This document shows positions 40,302 through 51,461 of a stretch of 64,000 bases of DNA, in pieces. This DNA comes from an uncultured SAR86 cluster bacterium (GTDB lineage: Bacteria > Pseudomonadota > Gammaproteobacteria > Magnimaribacterales > D2472): NCBI GenBank assembly GCA_902512655.1, contig CABXJR010000002.1, positions 1 to 64,000 on the forward strand. Reading direction: 5' to 3'. How positions within the stretch are numbered: the stretch's first letter is position 1; every line of letters begins with the position of its first letter. Both the position numbers and the translations under genes were made by a program. The notes beneath the pieces were generated by a model. That model was not told the origin of the DNA. It ran no database searches and saw only the letters and a program-made list of their open reading frames with translations.

Positions 40302-41240
40302 TTATATTTTAAAAGAGTTCAGCATCATATCTATGCCATCCTCTAAAGTTGTAAGATCTCGCTGGAGTATTTGTTGCATTTTAGAAATATCAGGCTGCCT
40401 TCTGGTCATATCCCCCTCCTCAAGAGCAGGTAAATGAATAATTTTTGAATCTGAATTAGTAATTAAAATAATTTTTTTGGCTAAATCAAGCATTGAAATT
40501 TCTTGATTATTTCCAACATTTAAAACTTCATTAATAGCTAGTTCTTTTTTAATCATAGTCTCTACTGTGTCAAGATTATCATCTATATAGCAAAATGTTC
40601 TTGTTTGAGAGCCATCACCATAAATAGTTATATCTTCACCTGAAATTGCTTGTTGAAGAAACTTTGTCATAACAAAATCATCACTTTGAAGCGGGCCATA
40701 GGTATTGAAGAATCTAAAGATTGTATAACTTAAACCATATTCCTGAAAATATGATCGAACAAATGCCTCACCAACATTCTTCACAATTGCATAAGGCAAT
40801 CTGGAATTTAATGGAGTCGTATCTTCTTGTTGAGGATATTCTACTGGCTCTCCATAGACTTCAGAGCTAGATGAGTAAAAAAACCTTTTTACTCCAGTCG
40901 AATTTGATAATGATAATATATTCTCAATGCCTTTAATATCATTGAGTACCATAATAGGGGAGGCTAAAGTTCTCTTAACCCCTACGACTGCTGCATAATG
41001 AAAAACATAGTCAAAATTTGTACTCATCATTATGGCGCTTAAATCTTCATAATTATTACAATCAGCTTTAATAAAGCTCCAATTAGGATTTTTTGAATCT
41101 GGTAATTTTTTTTCAGAGCCTGTTAATAAGTTATCAACTATCACTATTGAATTATCTGAGTCGGCAGCAAGACGCCTTGCAAGACTCCCTCCCACATTTC
41201 CGCAACCTCCAGTAATTAGTATATTTTTTTTCAATGGCAT
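40302..41240 (-). CDS. NAD-dependent nucleotide-sugar epimerase/decarboxylase (extended SDR)
   Basis: ILITGGCGNVGGSLARRL, YSSSSEVYGEP, RLPYAIVKNVGEA, FFNTYGPLQ, ITIYGDGSQTRTFCYIDDNLD. Confidence 0.88.
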   Translation of the reverse strand: MPLKKNILITGGCGNVGGSLARRLAADSDNSIVIVDNLLTGSEKKLPDSKNPNWSFIKADCNNYEDLSAIMMSTNFDYVFHYAAVVGVKRTLASPIMVLNDIKGIENILSLSNSTGVKRFFYSSSSEVYGEPVEYPQQEDTTPLNSRLPYAIVKNVGEAFVRSYFQEYGLSYTIFRFFNTYGPLQSDDFVMTKFLQQAISGEDITIYGDGSQTRTFCYIDDNLDTVETMIKKELAINEVLNVGNNQEISMLDLAKKIILITNSDSKIIHLPALEEGDMTRRQPDISKMQQILQRDLTTLEDGIDMMLNSFKI

Positions 41241-41334
41241 GTCCTCTGAGACAATTAAAGAGTGTTTATGTAATGCGCAATTTTAACAGAATTATTTAAA
41301 CTATTTGAGCATTTAAAAATTATCATTTGAAATG

Positions 41335-42426
41335 TTAGAGAAGATGTATGTATTCTTGCAACATTTTTTTATTGCTGTAATGATTAGCGATCAATGCACT
41401 AGCCTCTAGGCCCATTGCTTTTGCTTGCTGATAATTGATAGAAATATCAATTATTTTTTCTGCAAATAGGTTAGGATCATTAGCAACACAAAAGCCATAG
41501 TCTTTATCTTGGTTTAAAAGATTTGATATTCCATCAACTTCCGACGCCACAATTGGTAATCCACATGACATAGCATGCAAAAGTGAAATGCTTAATGTTT
41601 CGCCTAATGATGCATGAACATAAATATCTAATTTTTTATACCATCCAGGTAATTCGCTCTCATTTAATAAACCTTCAAAAGTTACAAAGCTTTCTAAGCC
41701 TTCGCTAATGACATGGTTTTTAGTTTCAGATAATGTTGGTCCATCGCCAGCAAAAAAAAGATTTATATTAATTTCATGCTTTTTTATATTGATATTTTTA
41801 AGCATTTCTACCAATAAATCCTGCTTTTTTGTTTCTGAGAACCGCCCTGCCATTCCTATACTTAAATTTTTAACTGGAGAATCATTTATATGATTTTTTA
41901 TTACAGGGAATAGATTGCAATCTATGCCATTAGGAATTATTGAAATTTTTTTTTCTTGCAGATTTTTTAAAAAGAAAGTTTTAAGCTCATTTTTATAATC
42001 TAATGTAAGGACTACTATTGAATGTGCTAAATATAGAGAAAGACAGCTGAAAAAACGCTCTCTTCTTCGCTTTAATTTATTATTTGTATGTTCAACTACG
42101 ATAATTTTACAAGTTTTTAGCAATGAATATAGTTTGCAAGGAATAATAAAACTTGGACTATGGCAAATTATTGAGTCAGGACTAGTTTTTTTTAACCATT
42201 TAAATAAATTGAACCATTGAATAAATGGTAGCCCAGGCCTGAAGTAAAATTGGTTATATTTAATGCCAAGATCAATACATTTATTTTGAAAATCTGGAAG
42301 CAATTGAGCGTTTCCTATAAAACCAATAAACCATTCATGTTCCTTCATTGAATCTGCTGAAATTAATGGAAATACTACTCCACTATGCCCACCAAGACCT
42401 GAAAAGCATATTTGGACAATTTTCAA
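41335..42426 (-). CDS. Family 4 glycosyltransferase
   Basis: LSIGMAGRFSETKKQDLLVEML, IYVHASLGETLSISLLHAMSCGLPIVASEVDGISNLL. Confidence 0.92.
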   Translation of the reverse strand: MKIVQICFSGLGGHSGVVFPLISADSMKEHEWFIGFIGNAQLLPDFQNKCIDLGIKYNQFYFRPGLPFIQWFNLFKWLKKTSPDSIICHSPSFIIPCKLYSLLKTCKIIVVEHTNNKLKRRRERFFSCLSLYLAHSIVVLTLDYKNELKTFFLKNLQEKKISIIPNGIDCNLFPVIKNHINDSPVKNLSIGMAGRFSETKKQDLLVEMLKNINIKKHEININLFFAGDGPTLSETKNHVISEGLESFVTFEGLLNESELPGWYKKLDIYVHASLGETLSISLLHAMSCGLPIVASEVDGISNLLNQDKDYGFCVANDPNLFAEKIIDISINYQQAKAMGLEASALIANHYSNKKMLQEYIHLL

Positions 42427-42430
42427 AATT

Positions 42431-43183
42431 TTATTTTTTTCTTGCGATCATTAGTATTCCCGGAGACCAGGTTCTTCCACGAAGCCTTATTCCAATTTTA
42501 TCAAGCAACAAAGCAATCGAACTGACAATTATGCCTATACCAGCAACCAGTTTACTCATAAGCTTTATATGAGACCATGAAGTAGCACCCCATACTCGCA
42601 GAGGCCCTACATAATCATTAAATAAGATTTCATACCCTTGATCTGAAAACCATTCAAGCGATTGAAGCTGCATGACATCGATATTGTGATTATCAAGGTC
42701 TGGTCGATCAAATAAATAATGCCAGAAATAATTAAAACCAGTGAAATTAGGGATTTGAATTATTAAGTAACCGCCTTTATCAACATAATAATCATGTAAT
42801 CTGAAAACATCCTCCAACATGGCCCCTCTGAAGTGCTCTACTAATCCAACGCTAATTACAATATCAAAAACTTTATCAATTTTTTCATTGAACATATCAA
42901 TGTTAAATAGCTCTGCTTCCTTTCCAACTAGTGACATTGTTTTTAAAAAAACTTCAGAGTCGTCAGAATAATCTATTCCAGATATACTCCAATCAGTGCT
43001 CTCAGATAGGACGGCTGAATATTGACCAGGAGCACAGCCCAATTCTAAATAATTTAATTTTGTAGATGGGACATACTGTTTAACAATTTTAAGCCATTCT
43101 TCACGCTTTTTAATAGAAACTAGATTAGATAGAGTTGCATCATCTTTCTCATATCTCCAGCGATCTTTGTCTGTTAACCTCAT
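42431..43183 (-). CDS. Class I SAM-dependent methyltransferase
   Basis: LNYLELGCAPGQYSAVLSESTDWSISGIDYSDDS, FDIVISVGLVEHF. Confidence 0.88.
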   Translation of the reverse strand: MRLTDKDRWRYEKDDATLSNLVSIKKREEWLKIVKQYVPSTKLNYLELGCAPGQYSAVLSESTDWSISGIDYSDDSEVFLKTMSLVGKEAELFNIDMFNEKIDKVFDIVISVGLVEHFRGAMLEDVFRLHDYYVDKGGYLIIQIPNFTGFNYFWHYLFDRPDLDNHNIDVMQLQSLEWFSDQGYEILFNDYVGPLRVWGATSWSHIKLMSKLVAGIGIIVSSIALLLDKIGIRLRGRTWSPGILMIARKK

Positions 43184-43216
43184 ATTAATTTCTTATATGC
43201 TTGAAGGAATTCAATT

Positions 43217-44200
43217 TTAAAACAATTTTATAATTTTAGCTCCTAATTTCCTCAGAATAGAGTATTGAGACATCATTTGTTCATCAAGCATGATTCCGAT
43301 GGTTTTAAAATCTTTTGATAAATTAGCTATAGTTGATGAGCCAAAACCGTAAACAATGACCTCATATCCAGATCTGCAAATTGCAGATATTAAGTCCTCA
43401 GCTATCATTAAATTGATAGGATGCTCTTCAAAAAGCTGATTTAACTCATCAATATATTTAGGCTTAGATGGGTGACTAGGATGAGGAATATAAACATCAA
43501 ATTTATCAGAATTTATAATTGCTTCGTGTTGTATATTTCTTTTTTCTATACGATTCATATTTCGATCAATCTCAGTTGGAAAGTAAGCTGAACCTAAAAT
43601 TATTCTAAGTTTCTTTTTCTTGACTTTAGGAGAAGCAATGAGAGTATTGTTTATTTTAAATAACCCTTTTAATTCAGTGGTATGACAATTCAACCAACAA
43701 AGCTCAGATGGATAGATTGTATAATGATGATTAATTCTATTATGAGTAACTAATGGTTTCTCTCCTAAAAATAATGTTCTCGTTATTTTTTTGTTTACAG
43801 AATCTGACTCAACCCATTGATTGAACTCAACTTTCGATAAATTGAACATTCCATCATCGAAAAGATTAATTCTTGCCGTGCTGTTTCTTTCAGCAAAAAA
43901 ACTAAATACCATATCGCCGATGCTTGCTATAAACAGTTGATTGTATTTTGACATTCGAACATCCCTTGACAAGCTAAACCAATCATAAATGCTTGATAAA
44001 GCATGTGAAAATTTAAGAGGCTCAAATACAAGGAAAGTTTTATGATCAGATTTTATTTTATTGAAATAATGCTGATGTTTTTGACTATTATTATTAGGCC
44101 TATAAATTATATGATGATTTCCACTAATATTTTCAAGTAACTTGTTGATGATGATAGCCTGTAGCGGTGTTCTACAGAAAAAGAGCGTTTTATCATTCAT
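43217..44200 (-). CDS. GT52-like glycosyltransferase (sialyltransferase-related family)
   Basis: TLFFCRTPLQAIIINKLL N-terminus, INLFDDGMFNLS, VYIPHPSHPSKPKY, VIVYGFGSSTIANL. Confidence 0.65.
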   Translation of the reverse strand: MNDKTLFFCRTPLQAIIINKLLENISGNHHIIYRPNNNSQKHQHYFNKIKSDHKTFLVFEPLKFSHALSSIYDWFSLSRDVRMSKYNQLFIASIGDMVFSFFAERNSTARINLFDDGMFNLSKVEFNQWVESDSVNKKITRTLFLGEKPLVTHNRINHHYTIYPSELCWLNCHTTELKGLFKINNTLIASPKVKKKKLRIILGSAYFPTEIDRNMNRIEKRNIQHEAIINSDKFDVYIPHPSHPSKPKYIDELNQLFEEHPINLMIAEDLISAICRSGYEVIVYGFGSSTIANLSKDFKTIGIMLDEQMMSQYSILRKLGAKIIKLF

Positions 44201-44275
44201 GGTAACTGTTTATCAAGATAAAAATATTTTTAAAGAATGCTTATAGATTTTCAATATTTTGATTTAAAAAATTAA

Positions 44276-46081
44276 TTAAGCCAAAGTTGTCATATTTTTA
44301 AATAAGTCATTTCTTGATGCAAGATCATCAAATTCACCACTATCGATGATTTGACCATTTTGCATTAAGTGAATGCAGGTACACTTTTTAACAGATGCAA
44401 GGCGATGAGCAACTATAATAATAGTTTTTAGCCCGGATAATTGATAGATAGCATCCATCACTTTTTTTTCTGTAATTCCATCAAGAGAACTTGTTGCTTC
44501 ATCAAAAATTAAGATTCCAGTATTATGATAAAGCGCTCTAGCAATGCCAATTCTTTGTCGTTGGCCTCCAGAAAGTTGAACGCCTCTTTCTCCAACTCTT
44601 GTTTCCGTGCCATTTGGAAGAGAAGCAATAAACTCCTCAAGGTTGGATAGTTTTATAGCATCGTTTATGAGTTTTTCATTAATTTTCTTAATTGGCAAAC
44701 CAAATGCTATATTCTCTTTTATCGATGAGTCTGCTAAGAAAATATTTTGTGATACAACTCCAATACTATTTTGCCAACTTCGAATTGTGTTAGGCGACAG
44801 AGGGACTCCATCAATTTGAATCTCTCCTTTATCAGGCTCAATAAGCCCCAAGATTAAATCTATAAGCGTAGATTTGCCTGAACCTGACGACCCGACTATT
44901 CCTACAAATCCTCCCAATGGTATTTCAAGATTTATATTATTTAAAGCACTAGTCAAAGTATTTGGATATGAAAAATGTAAATTTTCAATTTTTATATTAT
45001 TTTTTGGAAGCAAATTTTCTGTATTGTTTAGACCGCTATTCATATTCTCAACTGATATATGATAACTATCAAATAGATCTTGTTTAAGGCTTTCAAAACT
45101 ATTCAAATTGCCCTTAATAACACTAATAGATGAATAGCATAACTGAAATGCTGGTAATAATTTAAATCCTGCCAAGGCAAAAACTGCAACCACCGGCAGA
45201 GTTGAAGCAAGATCTCCATTGTTTTGAAAGATTAAAAATAGAACTAAAGATATTACAGATGAATATGCTAATAGTTCTAGTAAATATTTTGGAAATAGTG
45301 TCAGGGTATTGGTGTTGCCAGTTGCATATGCAGTAATATTGCTTGCCTTAACAAAACGTTTATTAAATTCTTGCTGGCGGCCAAGTAGCAGAGTATCTTT
45401 TATTCCTCCAAAGCCTTCTGACATCATTTTAAATCTAACAGATTGCTCTTCTGAAATAACTCTTCCATTGCGATCTAAAGCATTTTTTGCCAAAAGGTAT
45501 AAAAAATAGTATGAAAATGAAAAAATTATAATTCCAAAAAGTGCCAAAATTGGACTATAAATAATAATGGCTAAACACATGATAGAAGCCATAACCAGTC
45601 TAGCATTTAGCTGCATCACTGGATTAATTATCATAGTACTTAATCTATTGCACTCTACTACAAGCTTATTAACCAACTCACTGCTATTACCGTTAGCATG
45701 AAATAACCATGGCTTCGCCATATAGTGAATAAATAGTCTATTACTAAGATCTGCACCTACTTTTGCAGCATACATTGAAAATCTCCAAATAGTAAAAATA
45801 TTAACAATAGCAGCAATTAGTAATACCAGAAAAACAACAATGCCTAATAAAGATAAAAATTGCGCAGGATCATTTAATCCTGAAAAAATATATAAATCTG
45901 CAATTAAATTATCTTCATATATTTGATCTAAATCACCTACCAATGCCATAAATGGACTAAGCGAAAGAACTCCTGCAACTTCTGCAAATCCCATAAAAAT
46001 AACCAAAACTTGCAGCCATAGAAATTCTCTTTTTTGTGCTGAAGTCAAGAGGCTGTATACAGCCTTTAAATTTGAGAACAT
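44276..46081 (-). CDS. MsbA/PglK-type ABC transporter (fused permease-ATPase), putative lipid-linked glycan flippase
   Basis: TM domain then IVGSSGSGKSTLIDLILGL Walker A, VQLSGGQRQRIGIARALYHNTGILIFDEATSSLDG. Confidence 0.93.
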   Translation of the reverse strand: MFSNLKAVYSLLTSAQKREFLWLQVLVIFMGFAEVAGVLSLSPFMALVGDLDQIYEDNLIADLYIFSGLNDPAQFLSLLGIVVFLVLLIAAIVNIFTIWRFSMYAAKVGADLSNRLFIHYMAKPWLFHANGNSSELVNKLVVECNRLSTMIINPVMQLNARLVMASIMCLAIIIYSPILALFGIIIFSFSYYFLYLLAKNALDRNGRVISEEQSVRFKMMSEGFGGIKDTLLLGRQQEFNKRFVKASNITAYATGNTNTLTLFPKYLLELLAYSSVISLVLFLIFQNNGDLASTLPVVAVFALAGFKLLPAFQLCYSSISVIKGNLNSFESLKQDLFDSYHISVENMNSGLNNTENLLPKNNIKIENLHFSYPNTLTSALNNINLEIPLGGFVGIVGSSGSGKSTLIDLILGLIEPDKGEIQIDGVPLSPNTIRSWQNSIGVVSQNIFLADSSIKENIAFGLPIKKINEKLINDAIKLSNLEEFIASLPNGTETRVGERGVQLSGGQRQRIGIARALYHNTGILIFDEATSSLDGITEKKVMDAIYQLSGLKTIIIVAHRLASVKKCTCIHLMQNGQIIDSGEFDDLASRNDLFKNMTTLA

Positions 46082-46149
46082 AGAATTAACCCTTTAATAT
46101 TTAATCAAGATCTTAATAATGCGTGAATGGATCATAATGACTTAATATT

Positions 46150-47241
46150 CTATACAAAAGGCTCTAATTTAGATATCTCAATAGCATCTTCTGGAAGATC
46201 TCCATAGCTGTGCCACGAATACTCAAGTTGGCAAATACTAGAAATCATAGAGAATGCAGGGGGTAAATACCCTTGAGAAGCTAGCTCAATAATATTTGTA
46301 CCTTTTTTGCACCAAACTAAATTTGCTAATGCCCCGCCGTGAAGAAATATCACTTTTTTAGCTGAAGAAAATAGTTGCATCTGTTCAAATATGCTTAATT
46401 TAAGGCCTGTATTAATTACTTGGTAGCCGTTTAATTCCATAAATGCTTCAACCTCTTCAATATTTATTGGGCATCGAGATTCATCTTTCCTGGAAATAAA
46501 GAGTAGTTTATTTGCCAGCGTCTCATTAGATAGAAAAGGTTGAAAAAATTGACGAAGTATAGCGATGTCTTTGGGGTGAGGCGTCAATCCAAATAATGGA
46601 TTTCCTTGGCCTGCAGTTTTTCCAGTCATAATCAATGTATCCACCTGAACAGGAGAGTCAACATATCTTATTTCTTTATTCTCTTTACTTTCTATATATT
46701 CTAAGAGAGCCATTTGCCACGGAGATGGGTCTTTTGGAGATAAAATAATACTATTAGGACTCTCCATTAATGAAGCTAAAAATGGCGGTAAATCTTCAAT
46801 CAACCAATGCCAATAACCAATATCATGCAAATAAATAAATTGGCCATTAAACTTCTTTCTAGGTTTTCTAATAAATGGTTTTGGCCAACTGTAAAAATTT
46901 CTTAAGAAGTACCAGGCACTACATTCAGCAATATAAACACCATCTTCATCATAAACAAAACCTGATAAAGGATCTATTGACGCATTATCGAGCATGTAAA
47001 CATATCTCTCAGGGTAATAGTTCTTAGCGGTTTGACCATTAAAAACCCCATGATAAGAAACTTCTTTTGGTACGGAGTACACACTTAATCGCTTGACTCC
47101 CTTTTTTCTCTGAGATTGCATATGTGAATCTAGAAAGAAAAATTGATCGCTGACTAAACCTAGCTTCCTTATCAGAATTCTCTTAACAAACATTAACGTT
47201 CGTCTGAACTTGTTAAAGAGTTGCCCAAATAAGTTGTTCAT
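46150..47241 (-). CDS. GT61-like (DUF563) glycosyltransferase
   Basis: YLHDIGYWHWLIEDLPPFLASL, LLFISRKDESRCPIN, KKVIFLHGGALANLVWCKKGTNIIEL. Confidence 0.85.
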   Translation of the reverse strand: MNNLFGQLFNKFRRTLMFVKRILIRKLGLVSDQFFFLDSHMQSQRKKGVKRLSVYSVPKEVSYHGVFNGQTAKNYYPERYVYMLDNASIDPLSGFVYDEDGVYIAECSAWYFLRNFYSWPKPFIRKPRKKFNGQFIYLHDIGYWHWLIEDLPPFLASLMESPNSIILSPKDPSPWQMALLEYIESKENKEIRYVDSPVQVDTLIMTGKTAGQGNPLFGLTPHPKDIAILRQFFQPFLSNETLANKLLFISRKDESRCPINIEEVEAFMELNGYQVINTGLKLSIFEQMQLFSSAKKVIFLHGGALANLVWCKKGTNIIELASQGYLPPAFSMISSICQLEYSWHSYGDLPEDAIEISKLEPFV

Positions 47242-47246
47242 TAAAT

Positions 47247-48254
47247 TCAGTCTCCAAGCATTATTTTTAACCCTTGTTCTAAAGTGTATTGAGGATCATA
47301 CTTGAGCATCTCTTTTGCTTTGCTAATATCTGCATTTGAGTGCCTTATATCCCCTTCCCTAAAATCTTTATATACAGCATTAGATCTTAAGCTATCATGA
47401 GGTGAGTCTAAGATAATAACTTTCATAATTTCATAAAGTTCATTTAATGATGTTTGTGTGCCCAAAGCAATGTTATAGATATTATTTTTTGCTTCGGAAG
47501 ACGAAGTGGCAGCCAAAATATTTGCTTGAACAACGTTTTCAATATAGCAAAAGTCTCGTGAAGTTTTCCCATCACCGTAAATGTATATATCTTTACTATT
47601 TTTGAGCAATTCACTCCACCGGGGTATAACTGCAGCATAAGACCCGTGAGGGTCTTGTCTAGATCCAAAAACATTGAAGTATCTCAAACCAATAGAATTA
47701 AAATCATAACAGTTTGAGTATACTGAGGCATAAAGCTCATTAGTGTGCTTAGAAATAGCATATGGTGATAAAGAATTACCTATTATTTCTTCTACTTTTG
47801 GTAAATCAGGATGGTCGCCATATACAGCACTACTGGATGCATAAGTAAAACTTGAGACATTTTCTTCCTTTGCAGCGTTAAGAATATTTAGAAATCCACT
47901 ACAGTTAGCTTCATGAGTATCTAGCGGAGATTTTATTGATCTTGGTACAGAGCCGAGTGCAGCTTGATGCAAAACATAATCAATCTCTGCTACAGACTCA
48001 GAGCATGTTTTTTTAGAAGAAATATCTCCCTCTAAAAGAGTAAAATTTTTCCAATGTTCTTTGCTGACTAACTTTTCGACTTCTTGGATATTATGTTTTT
48101 TTCCAGTAGAAAAATTATCAAGACCTACGACTATTTGGTTTATCTGGAGAAGTTTTTCAAGCAAATGGCTGCCTATAAAACCTGCAACACCTGTAATAAG
48201 CCATTTTTTTGGTTTTTTTTCTAATTCACTTAAAACAGATTCATAGTTTTTCAT
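47247..48254 (-). CDS. UDP-N-acetylglucosamine 4-epimerase-like (WbpP/TviC family)
   Basis: WLITGVAGFIGSHLLEKLLQINQIVVGLDNFSTG, YASSSAVYGDHPDLPKVE, LRYFNVFGSRQDPHGSYAAVIP. Confidence 0.9.
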   Translation of the reverse strand: MKNYESVLSELEKKPKKWLITGVAGFIGSHLLEKLLQINQIVVGLDNFSTGKKHNIQEVEKLVSKEHWKNFTLLEGDISSKKTCSESVAEIDYVLHQAALGSVPRSIKSPLDTHEANCSGFLNILNAAKEENVSSFTYASSSAVYGDHPDLPKVEEIIGNSLSPYAISKHTNELYASVYSNCYDFNSIGLRYFNVFGSRQDPHGSYAAVIPRWSELLKNSKDIYIYGDGKTSRDFCYIENVVQANILAATSSSEAKNNIYNIALGTQTSLNELYEIMKVIILDSPHDSLRSNAVYKDFREGDIRHSNADISKAKEMLKYDPQYTLEQGLKIMLGD

Positions 48255-48274
48255 TTATTGACCCTAATATTGAA

Positions 48275-49552
48275 TTATAAGCGAAGATCACTTTCATCAA
48301 TCGAAAAAATACTTTTTAAATCAAATAATAAATGGTTGTGCATACCGAATTCTCTTATTGTATCTGCTCCCATTTGTTTAAAGTCGTCATGTGCAACTGC
48401 AACTATAACTGCATGGTAGTAATTTTTATCTATAGAGTCTAGAAGGCTAATTCCCAAGTAAGATTCAGCTTGATTTGCATCAGCCCAAGGATCATAAACA
48501 TCAACCTCTAATTCGTATTCAACTAACTCTGTGTATATATCTATCACTCTAGTATTTCTGAGATCAGGGCAATTTTCTTTAAATGTCATCCCAAGTATCA
48601 ATACCCGAGAAAGTTTAGGTTGAATATCAACACTAATCATCTTTTTAATAAGTTTTGATGCTACATAGGAACCCATGCCATCATTAACACTTCTGCCAGC
48701 AAGGATAATCTTGGGTTGATAGCCTAAGGATTGAGCTTTATAAGTTAAGTAATATGGATCAACTCCAATACAGTGGCCTCCTACCAAACCCGGTTTAAAT
48801 GGTAAAAAATTCCATTTTGTGCCTGCGGCTGATAAAACTTCATTTGTATCAATGTCCAGCTTATCAAATATAATAGCTAGTTCATTTACCAAACCTATAT
48901 TCACATCTCTTTGAGTATTCTCAATAACTTTGGCAGCTTCTGCAACTTTAATAGAACTTGCCATGTGAGTACCAGCTGAAATAATAGAGGCATATAAATC
49001 ATCTATTACTTTAGCAATCTCTTGGGTAGACCCAGAGGTAACTTTAGTAATATCAGTTAACCTATGAGATTTATCTCCTGGATTTATTCTTTCGGGACTG
49101 TAACCAGCAAAAAAATCCTTGTTAAAAGTTAATCCAGATACTTGTTCTAAGACTGGGATGCAAACCTCTTCAGTTGCACCTGGATATACAGTTGATTCGT
49201 AAATAACTATGCTGTCTTTTTTAAGATATTTTGCAACTAAATTGCTAGCTGATATCAGTGGAGTTAAATCAGGCTTTTTGTCTATATCTACTGGGGTTGG
49301 AACTGAAATTATAAAACAATTGCATTCAGAAAGTAGTGAAGCATCACTACTTAAAATAAGACCTTTAGAAGATTTAAGTTCTGACTTAGTAAGCTCTTGA
49401 GTAGAGTCATTAAAATTCTTAAGCGACTCTATTCGCTCGGGATTTATGTCGAAGCCTACTACTTTTCGGTTTTTACCAAACTCTGCGGCTAAAGGAAGAC
49501 CTACATATCCTAGCCCTATTATTGCTAAACTTATTTCATCATTTTTTTCCAT
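48275..49552 (-). CDS. UDP-N-acetyl-hexosamine 6-dehydrogenase (WbpO/TviB family)
   Basis: [82 protein letters not shown]. Confidence 0.93.
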   Translation of the reverse strand: MEKNDEISLAIIGLGYVGLPLAAEFGKNRKVVGFDINPERIESLKNFNDSTQELTKSELKSSKGLILSSDASLLSECNCFIISVPTPVDIDKKPDLTPLISASNLVAKYLKKDSIVIYESTVYPGATEEVCIPVLEQVSGLTFNKDFFAGYSPERINPGDKSHRLTDITKVTSGSTQEIAKVIDDLYASIISAGTHMASSIKVAEAAKVIENTQRDVNIGLVNELAIIFDKLDIDTNEVLSAAGTKWNFLPFKPGLVGGHCIGVDPYYLTYKAQSLGYQPKIILAGRSVNDGMGSYVASKLIKKMISVDIQPKLSRVLILGMTFKENCPDLRNTRVIDIYTELVEYELEVDVYDPWADANQAESYLGISLLDSIDKNYYHAVIVAVAHDDFKQMGADTIREFGMHNHLLFDLKSIFSIDESDLRL

Positions 49553-49574
49553 TAGTGAATGATAAAATTATATC

Positions 49575-50507
49575 TTAGCTATCAAATTTTTTAAGATTCT
49601 TGTTTACGTAGAACCAGATTAACGATGCTAGAGTTGATAATATTGTGCCTAAAAAAAAGCAGATCAAAACTATCCTTGTTCGCTGTGGTTTTGTTCGTTC
49701 CTTAGGAACAAACGGTGAGTCAATTGATTCAAGTATGTAGTCGGTCTTTACTCTTGCAAGCATTTGTTTTTTTAATTGTGATTCAATTAACTGACTGATA
49801 GTTAATCGAACTTCAGAAAGATACGAGGACTCAAGTTCTTTATATAAATACTGTAATGAAGCCTCAGATTCTGCAAGGTCTTTTTGACGACTTAGAGAGT
49901 TAATCTCCTGGATAATTAGTGATAGGAATGATTCAGCAAATATTGGAGATCTATGATTAATGGCGATGGTGATGAAGCCGCTTTTAGAATCAAGAGTAAC
50001 TTCTAGACTGCCAAGATAAGCTTTGTATGCCTCCCATATTGATGGTTTCCCATTTACCCATTTTTGCTCTTTCAAATCATAAACGCTGGACTTAAAGATT
50101 GTTTGGTTAGATTTGTGGTCAAATGATTTAGCGGCCATAAGATTTGCAAGAACACCATCAAACTCAACGATATGATTAAAAAATTCACGCGATCTTATAG
50201 TTGCGGTTGCTTTAGAACCTTCAACATTACTTTCATTCATTCCAAAACTTACAAGTGAAGCTAGCCCTCCCTGAGCTGATGAGCTCATTGAGCCCGTATC
50301 TGATTTAGAGATAGTTAATAAAGCCTGTGATGTCCATATCTGTGGAGCTAGCAATGAGTAGATAACACTTACTAGAGTAAATAAGGCTATAGAGATAGCT
50401 ATAAAATTTCGTGATGCTGATAGAGCGTTAATTAATTCTCTTAAATTTATCTCATCTGGATAGTCTGCGGAGGATGCTGTGTCGAAATCATTCATATTTA
50501 CTTCCAT
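49575..50507 (-). CDS. Wzz-type chain-length determinant (no kinase domain)
   Basis: EINLRELINALSASRNFIAISIALFTLVSVIYSLLAPQIWTSQALLTI, central coiled region, C-terminal TM after PFVPKERTKPQR. Confidence 0.92.
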   Translation of the reverse strand: MEVNMNDFDTASSADYPDEINLRELINALSASRNFIAISIALFTLVSVIYSLLAPQIWTSQALLTISKSDTGSMSSSAQGGLASLVSFGMNESNVEGSKATATIRSREFFNHIVEFDGVLANLMAAKSFDHKSNQTIFKSSVYDLKEQKWVNGKPSIWEAYKAYLGSLEVTLDSKSGFITIAINHRSPIFAESFLSLIIQEINSLSRQKDLAESEASLQYLYKELESSYLSEVRLTISQLIESQLKKQMLARVKTDYILESIDSPFVPKERTKPQRTRIVLICFFLGTILSTLASLIWFYVNKNLKKFDS

Positions 50508-50606
50508 ATATGATTAGCTGGGTATAAAAAAGTATGGCGCCATTTTACATGTTTTTGATAAAGTGCGCACTAAATAAAGCCTGAATGAAAATTGGAAAAT
50601 AAGGTT

Positions 50607-51461
50607 CTATACTTTAATAAATTTGTAATCATTTAGACTGCTACTCCATTTTTTTGGAGAAATGCAAACTTTGATTGGATTTGAGTTTAAGGTAGCGCCC
50701 CACCACCCGAAGGTACTGTTTACTATAATGTTATGTTTGCAAGAGCTCATTAACATCATATCTTCAAAAGGTAATTCAAAATTTGGCTCTACAAATGTAA
50801 TATCAATATCAAATTTAAGTTCTTTCTTGCACCACTCAATATCATCTGAAAAAATAAAATATTTTGGATTATCAACATGATCACTGATTATAGAGATTGC
50901 TTTAAAATAGTAGTCTAAATCACAAATCCATTCATTCTCGCCCAAGAAATCCCCTCTTCTTACCTGCAATGAGACAGAATTCTCGTTTTGAATATTATGT
51001 TGATGATGTTGATTGACTAATAGATGCTCATAATCTTGAGATAATTCAAATATATTAGGACATTTATCCTTAACAGCATTGTAAAATCTATCTGTTTGCC
51101 AATAACCAAAAAAATATCTATTACGAATAAAGCTTGGAATAAAATTTGAAACTTGAGAGTAAAACTCTGGAATTGGTAGAAATGTTTTTGATGAATTTAG
51201 AAGAAAGTTCCTTAAAAAATGAATAATTTTTTTCTTATTTGAAAGTTTTTTAAATTGAGAAAAGTGAGAGTTATTCACAATAGGAAAGTTAAATTTAAAA
51301 GAAGTGAGTTCGCATTTACGCTCATCCAGAAAATCAGGTTGATTTTGGAATGATGAGATATCATATTGGACCTCGTCATTATATTTTAGGGATAGATGCT
51401 GGCCATATAAATATTGAAACATCTGATTTCCTAAGCCGCCAGTAATTTTAATTACTTTCAT
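50607..51461 (-). CDS. GT11-family (alpha-1,2-fucosyltransferase-like) glycosyltransferase
   Basis: IKITGGLGNQMFQYLYGQHLSLKYN, SVSLQVRRGDFLG, NIIVNSTFGWWGATLN. Confidence 0.92.
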   Translation of the reverse strand: MKVIKITGGLGNQMFQYLYGQHLSLKYNDEVQYDISSFQNQPDFLDERKCELTSFKFNFPIVNNSHFSQFKKLSNKKKIIHFLRNFLLNSSKTFLPIPEFYSQVSNFIPSFIRNRYFFGYWQTDRFYNAVKDKCPNIFELSQDYEHLLVNQHHQHNIQNENSVSLQVRRGDFLGENEWICDLDYYFKAISIISDHVDNPKYFIFSDDIEWCKKELKFDIDITFVEPNFELPFEDMMLMSSCKHNIIVNSTFGWWGATLNSNPIKVCISPKKWSSSLNDYKFIKV

